Shown here in pieces: positions 58,388 to 64,000 of a stretch of DNA of 64,000 nt. The notes below the pieces were generated by a model. The model saw only the letters and a list, made by a program, of their open reading frames with translations. It made no database searches and had not been told where the DNA came from. Within the stretch, counting starts at the first letter, position 1. Every line of letters begins with the position of its first letter. Source of the stretch: Gamarada debralockiae (lineage: Eukaryota; Ascomycota; Leotiomycetes; Helotiales; Hyphodiscaceae). The stretch covers positions 1-64,000 of the forward strand of contig NXFV01001613.1 of assembly GCA_002803225.1 (NCBI GenBank), given 5' to 3'. The position numbers and the translations under genes are program-made.

Positions 58388-60977
58388 GGGTATTGGATAA
58401 AATTGAGAGGAGGGAGGGTATGCGTATGTATATTCCTTGTATAGCTTGCATATATGAGCTGTAATGGGATGGCACGCCTTGAGAGAGTGTTTCTCTGGCA
58501 TTTCAGGCTTACATGAAGAAAGATCGGTGTGTCAACCTTCGAATACAACTGTCAAACGCATTTCCGTCGTTCATTGATACCAGACTCGTTGTCTTTTCTG
58601 CCTGGCCCACAGAATTCTTCGAGTTGGTTCTGCCCAAGGCACTCTCGCGTTTGTTTCGTTACTGCTCCCTCTGTTTCTGATTTTCGTGAGCGTTGTTGGA
58701 CTCATTGGAGCGAAACGTCGGTTTGGGCACCAAGTGAGCGGTGGAACGTGGGACGGCATTTTCAAGGGTTGGCAAGACGCTGACTGTCTTTGGGCCATAT
58801 ATAAGAATCGATATTGGGTGTTCAGAAGAGATCGCCGAGGCATGGACGAACGACGAACGATTTGCACTTAGAAGAGTGCAATTGGAGTTTCCAAGCCTTC
58901 TGCGGTACCTTTGATCATGACCGGGAGGAAGCAAAGAGGGCAATCCTACTATTTGAACATGCGAAGACACCGGACCATCGGAAACGGGATTTTCTTCACT
59001 CGTTGGGCGTCAATACTTCATAATGGATCAGATTGGAACGCCCTGAGATGGTGAAGCTATGCCTATTTATGTGTGGCATGTAGGGTAGTTGAGTTCAGGC
59101 GTGAGAGCGCCCTGAGATTTCAGCCTCGGAGTTTGCAGTATTTAAGCACGAAGGTCCTTCATCAACTTGTCCCTTCACTTCTCAGTACTCGTACGCAAAA
59201 AATGGGGGGCCGTTTCTCAGCCGTACCGACACACACTTCTATATTCAGCACCTGCCTCGCCTCAGCGACCAATCATTAAGCGCTCCCCACACATTATTCC
59301 CACCTCTTTCCTACCTTGTCCAGCCTCCTAAAACAATTCCTCGACTCAATTGGCGCATACGGATTCGATATTTTTCGAGCCGCCATCATCCGTCCCTCCA
59401 GTGTCTCAATTGGGAAAGCTTCCCGTCATGGTGGTGTGCACGCCCTGCACCCTCATCGAGAGCGGGAAGGAATCGCGCCCTCCTCCAGTTAACCCTTGTC
59501 TCCTCTGTCCTCTGTTTAAGCACCCTCGCCCCGGTGCAAATATGCTCCCATTCTTTTCATATCACAAGGCTCATTTTCGACTCCAGTGTCTGCATCAGCC
59601 AAGGACGTTCCCGGAAAATGCAGTCCAAATACGCCTGAGAAACAACCTTAAGCCACTATGCCACCCTCTCCTGTCGCAATCGTCACCGGCGGCAAGGCTG
59701 GGTATGCCGCAATTGACACCCAATTCCGAAATATCGCAGGAGTAGTAAGTTGAATGCTATTCTGCAATATTTAATTACTCAATTGGAAACTGACATTCTA
59801 TAGAGATCATTCGTCATATTCAATCCAGTTCTACAAACCACCTGGACCGTTGAGCATCCTGTTGCGAACCGTGCTACGTAAGGCTACCATAGTTCGTCAT
59901 TTCATTGGAGGAACGGAGGGCTTCCAAACCAGACCCAATGGTTGCCTGGGTGCCGCATATACTAGCAACACATGGCAACACATGGCCTGAGAAGATTCAG
60001 GTTGTCTTCGTCTGGACAGGGCATATCCCTCATTAGTTCTCTAGAGCGCAGCCAGCCTGATGGACCACCTTCTGTTGTCCGGCGGCGAAGTCATGGAAAA
60101 GGGGCATTGTGCTTACTGCATCAAAACTAAAGGGTAATGCGGACCCACAATTTTACTGCTTGTTTAACATTTACATCTTTAGAATTCAATGTCGAACCAC
60201 TACAGCCGATGACAGTTTACGTGGGGTTGGATATTTGTTACAAGTTGGTAACATGGGCCATTTCGTTTGTTATTTTCGCCGATTAAAGAACATGTACAGT
60301 AATTATGCATATCAGGACGATGTCTACTGGACCAAAGGTTCCCTTCCCAGCCGACTGCCCTCGAAATGCCCCGAAATGCCCCGCACGGCAGTACACGTTA
60401 TCCAAGGCTCTGCTGGAGGGCCTCATCGAATTACGTCTCCGGCTATCCGTCAACTTGCATCCACTCAAGCTCTAATGGAGAAGAGTACATTCGAGATTTC
60501 GGGATTTGTTGTCAAGGTTCTGCTCTTGAAAATCTAGCCATCACATCCAGGTAGCATGGCCACCGCGAGCCAGAGGTAACGGCGTATCAGAAATCCTGTA
60601 AAAGAAGGAATATTTTGCTCACAACGCACTGAACCATTCGCCCTCCCCAATCTGTCACCGAAAGGTTAAGGTTCCCTTGCAAAGAAGCACTGCGCTTGTG
60701 CCTGCAAATCAGACAATATCTGGAGGTTGAGTTGCTGGGGTGTGAAAGGGCATTCTCTACTCTGGTCTTGTCTGCACAGTACCTTCGGCACCCATCGAGT
60801 CTCGTTCACTGGACATAAGTCACACATGCAAGCAACGCATCGTCAGACGGCTAGAAGAATCCTTTTATACAAGATGGTTTGACCCAGACACAGCGAAGCC
60901 TTTTGGTGGCAGTCGGCTCTTATCCACGCCTCATCATCTTCGGAAGTTTGAAGTGCTTTCATCTGCTTTCTTTCAAG
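58388..60977. other. Mostly empty intergenic region
   Basis: Short frames only, apart from the possible SDR remnant at 59658-59879. Sequence near 58780-58910 can be read as TVFGPYIRIDIGCSEEIAEA followed by RRVQLEFPSLLRYL, protein-like but unrecognised. Confidence 0.45.
59658..59879 (+). pseudogene. Possible short-chain dehydrogenase remnant
   Basis: ATG at 59658 opens MPPSPVAIVTGGKAG, the start of an SDR Rossmann fold (TGGxxGxG), but it degenerates to YAAIDTQFRNIAGV. A GTAAGT donor and a TAG acceptor would remove about 59 nt (to 59804) and continue RSFVIFNPVLQTTWTV until a stop near 59880. The GxG part is incomplete and no catalytic YxxxK is found, so this is at best a relic. Confidence 0.3.
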
Positions 60978-62009
60978 ATGGCTCATCAGTACTACTCAGC
61001 TGAACGTCCATCACCATCTTCCTCGTCCCTGACCTCGGTGTTCCCCATATCGCGATACGCCATCCCGTCGCAGCCTCGAGATCCCGCACAAGAACTCTTC
61101 CCGTTTACTGGTCCTTTGAATCACTTGCCATCAAATGGCTCCAGGAACGACATGAGTGAGCCTGCTTATCACCAGTATGGCTGGTTTGACGATATCGACA
61201 AGCCCTCAATCTTCGATACGACTGACAGCCGCCGATTCACGGAACAGTTCGACGTTGGCGCCGATGGACAGTATGTGTCTGCTAGATGGATAGGAGATTT
61301 TGGAGGAAACATGTATGGTGGTGATGGAGGACTTTCTTCTGGCAATATGAGTTCAATGGATGAGAATTGGGCTGTGGCCGGCCATTCTCGAGATGTTCTT
61401 CTGTCTTCACCTGGATGTGCAGGGACCGGATCCGACATCTCGGCGGATCTTTTTAACGACTCATGGGAGAGTAGCGTTTCAAATTTCGATGGCCAAGAGA
61501 TGACAGGGTGGGTGGCTTCGGGGAATGAAAGTCCAGATGGCGATGATGGATCTCTCAACGAAATCGACGACCGGAATCCACCGTTCGATCATGCTAGATT
61601 CGAAGCCATGTGGACAGGACCGACGCCTTGCTTTCTTGAAGGCTGCCGATCGAAATATTTGTTCCGCACATCCCAATCTTGGTATTCTCATGTCAAGAAT
61701 GTCCACAAAAAGGCATTGCTATGCTCGAAACCTGGTTGCAATCATAACCGACCATTTGCGAACAACACCGACCTAAAGCGGCACATCGAAACCAAACACG
61801 ACGTCAAGAAACCATTCAAGTGTGAGAGGTCACACTGCCCCCGAACTGTCAAAGCGTGGCCTCGAAAAGATAAGCTCAAACTCCACAATAAGAAGTATCA
61901 CTCGAATTTCAGATGCTTCTTCTGCTCTCAAAATCCTCGCCATGAGCGATGGTTTGACACAGCGTCGGAGCTCTGGGCTCATACACTTTCCGGCCATCCC
62001 AATGGTTGA
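60978..62009 (+). CDS. C2H2 zinc-finger protein
   Basis: Single-exon ORF of 343 residues from ATG 60978. The N-terminal two thirds are Ser/Gly/Asp-rich and acidic (activation-like). The C-terminal third has four fungal-type zinc fingers: CFLEGC...H-x4-H (SWYSHVKNVH), CSKPGC...H (DLKRHIETKH), CERSHC...H (KLKLHNKKYH) and CFFC...H (ELWAHTLSGH). Spacing within the fingers is irregular (extra residues between the second Cys and first His), typical of the large ascomycete C2H2 families. Presumably a nuclear DNA-binding protein; targets unknown. A related gene lies 1 kb downstream on the same strand. Confidence 0.85.
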   Translation: MAHQYYSAERPSPSSSSLTSVFPISRYAIPSQPRDPAQELFPFTGPLNHLPSNGSRNDMSEPAYHQYGWFDDIDKPSIFDTTDSRRFTEQFDVGADGQYVSARWIGDFGGNMYGGDGGLSSGNMSSMDENWAVAGHSRDVLLSSPGCAGTGSDISADLFNDSWESSVSNFDGQEMTGWVASGNESPDGDDGSLNEIDDRNPPFDHARFEAMWTGPTPCFLEGCRSKYLFRTSQSWYSHVKNVHKKALLCSKPGCNHNRPFANNTDLKRHIETKHDVKKPFKCERSHCPRTVKAWPRKDKLKLHNKKYHSNFRCFFCSQNPRHERWFDTASELWAHTLSGHPNG

Positions 62010-63038
62010 GCAGACCTTCTGCTGCACTTTTGTTACTACGTCGACTACAGCTTGATAGACGGTCGCGTGCGGAACCCCCTTAATACCGCAGTGCGCTCGC
62101 AAACATTTCTGGGAACCCTGGCAAGGGTTTGGGGTGCAACGCTGTCGATTGTCACTGGTGCATGGCATGTTTCAATCCTTGACGGTCCGGCAGTTATTCT
62201 TGTTGCGTTTTGATGAGAGCAGCAATACAAGTACGAACATGACGCCGGGTCTCCTAGGCTCGAATCTCGAGGGAAAGTACGGACTACAATCAGTGTCATA
62301 CCGAGCGTTATCACAGCTGGATTTGGACCTTCGAAGAAACAAGTGTTCAGTTGCACTTTCAAGTATTCCATGCACGAATGGGAACTTCAAGGTCGTCACA
62401 GGCAGATGATTTTGACCTTGAAGAAATTCCGATGATTTCGGTCAACTTTCGAAAGCAAGAAAAGAAAGGCATTTCAACGGACAGCCGATGTCTGGGGAGA
62501 ATGCGACCGATTTTCCCAATTTTTCCAGTTATGAAAGGGGTCTGGAGTTGTTCTCGAGCATTTAAAAACGCCATTCTACATGTCCTTCCGAACTCCACTT
62601 TCCAGTCTTTTCATGAGTTATCTTCAAGTGAATTAGATAGATTGGTGGAAATATCGTTCTTCAAATGTTTGTCGGTCTTGGGTATATTTCTTCTCGGATG
62701 GGCTGATTAGATTAAGTTACCAAGAATGGAATGGTGAAACTTGAACGATCAATGTCACATTGATGAACCTAAATAGGTGCCCCACATTAGAGTGATCCAC
62801 GCTCAAAATAGAATTACAACGCCCGAGTGTTGACGGAGACGTGTGTGCAAGATACTTGCGGCCTGACTGTACAGGGGTACATGTCCGAGCACCGAAGTTC
62901 GAACATAAGAGACCCGAGTTCCTCCTCCAAGATTCCTCCCTTCCATTTTCCAGAATCTCATCCGGGATCAGCCCTCAACGAGGCAGATTCAACTCAGTCA
63001 TTGCTTTACCCCACTCCCCCGACCTGCCAATACACGAC
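62010..63038. other. Intergenic between two C2H2 genes
   Basis: No gene supported. An in-frame extension upstream of the next ATG (from 62841) has no ATG of its own. Confidence 0.5.
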
Positions 63039-64000
63039 ATGGACAATGGCTATGACTTCGACTCGCTTCCTCAGGAATTGGACGACGACTTCTTCGAAGA
63101 AGCCCAAAATGCCCTCGATGCACCTCAGCCCGATCCGAGCTGCCACTTGGTCCACGCGGACTGTGAACCCTTGTTCTATGCCAACCAACTAGTCAATTAT
63201 GACTGGTGAGTAAATTTTTTTTTTTGTACATGAGGTAATGAAAGGGCATTCTGCACTCTAGGTCCCAACTGCCAAACGAATTCAATGTTTCCCACAAGGA
63301 CAACATCCCATTGGACAGCCAGCCATATATCTTTCGCCCAGATGCTAAAGATGAGATCGCGGCCCAAACTCAGGCGTGGATTGAGGATTACTCGGAATGG
63401 GATATGTTGCGCATTGCGTGGCCAGGGTCTACAACACCTGGAAGGATTTCCGGTCAACGCCTGGTTTGCCATTACCCTGGCTGCACCTCGGCTCCCTTCA
63501 GGACCACGTGTGACCTCAAGATGCATTTGAAATGCCATTTATACGAAATACTCAGCCAATGGGTCGACGGTGAGAAGCAGCGCTGCAAGTGGCCGGACTG
63601 CCCTTCGAAGGCTATGTTCAAGTCTAAGAAAGCTCTTCAGACACACCTCGAGAACATCCATGTTGACCCTTTACTCTGCCCAGAGAAAGACTGTACATAC
63701 CGCATCCCCTTCAGAAGCAACTATGACCTCAAACGGCACGTTCGGACAGTTCATTGCGGCGAGAAAGGACTCCGATTCCAATGCCCATTTCCCGAGTGTG
63801 GAGACTTCCCCAAAAGCTTCGTCCGGAAAGACAAGTGGCTGAACCATCTACGCTCCGGACATGACGGTTCCAGCTGCCCGCTCAACCACTGCGAAGCTGG
63901 GACGACAGAGACACAAGCTAAACTTGTCGAACATATCAAGAATTCCCACGGCAATTTTGAATGTGGAATCGGCGCCTGTTACCAGCAGCCACCGTCCCGC
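63039..64000 (+). CDS. C2H2 zinc-finger protein, 3' end beyond window
   Basis: Exon 1 is 63039-63205 and exon 2 runs from 63262 to the window end without a stop; the intron has a GTGAGT donor and a CTAG acceptor. Visible product: an acidic N-terminus (MDNGYDFDSLPQELDDDFFE), then at least five fingers: CHYPGC...DLKMHLKCH, CKWPDC...ALQTHLENIH, CPEKDC...DLKRHVRTVH, CPFPEC...KWLNHLRSGH and CPLNHC...LVEHIKNSH, with a further CGIGAC at the very edge. Finger wording and order resemble the upstream gene (DLKRHIETKH against DLKRHVRTVH), suggesting paralogy. Confidence 0.82.

Noticed and set aside
1..64000. tRNA, rRNA, LTR or full-length transposon genes
   Set aside because: I looked for T-loop-like GGTTCGA contexts, long direct repeats and transposase/reverse-transcriptase motifs; the few GGTTCGA hits had no cloverleaf around them.

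Overview
The window looks like nuclear DNA of a filamentous ascomycete (Pezizomycotina; a Leotiomycetes-like fungus is my best guess, not proven). The reasons are short GT-AG introns (mostly 45-60 nt) with CTGAC/CTAAC-like branch sites, fungus-specific families (Zn2Cys6 regulator, SUR7/PalI, DUF3292, fused delta-9 desaturase-cytochrome b5), and loosely spaced genes on both strands. There are no prokaryotic features, and I recognised no rRNA or tRNA.

Layout. 1-6.7 kb: no supportable gene. 6.7-12.9 kb: a graveyard of broken genes: a protein-kinase relic with a Cys-rich N-terminal part (minus strand), a DUF3292 membrane-protein relic whose homology begins next to a short telomere-like repeat, and an ankyrin-protein relic collapsed by deletion. 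13.3-18.7 kb: an intact Nudix-like ORF with an altered Nudix box, an esterase relic that lost its nucleophile elbow (with a second decayed copy of its 5' end just upstream), and an intact three-exon SUR7/PalI gene. 19.3-25.4 kb: a large broken gene of unknown family carrying a 151-bp MITE in its coding sequence, then three tandem, all broken, members of an F-box/2EXR-like family.

25.9-41.4 kb is a conserved housekeeping block, entirely intact: TIM21 (mitochondrial import) divergent from GLO3-type ArfGAP (COPI traffic), OLE1-type fatty-acid desaturase, a hotdog thioesterase divergent from condensin SMC2, and a membrane-anchored MOSC protein. 41.4-50.9 kb is a 9.5-kb stretch with no convincing gene. 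50.9-58.4 kb is again healthy: a Zn2Cys6 transcription factor, the CCR4-NOT subunit NOT2, and a CUE1-like ER protein. 58.4-61 kb is mostly empty with a possible SDR remnant. The window ends in two neighbouring C2H2 zinc-finger genes, the second cut by the window end.

The main biological signal is the contrast between an undamaged core block and flanks where nearly every accessory gene is disabled by frameshifts, stops, small duplications or a transposon. Because the housekeeping ORFs in the same sequence are clean, these lesions are unlikely to be random base-calling errors. I found no clear new multi-gene system. The most novel-looking material is the unrecognised protein interrupted by the MITE and the kinase relic with its zinc-ribbon-like N-terminal part.
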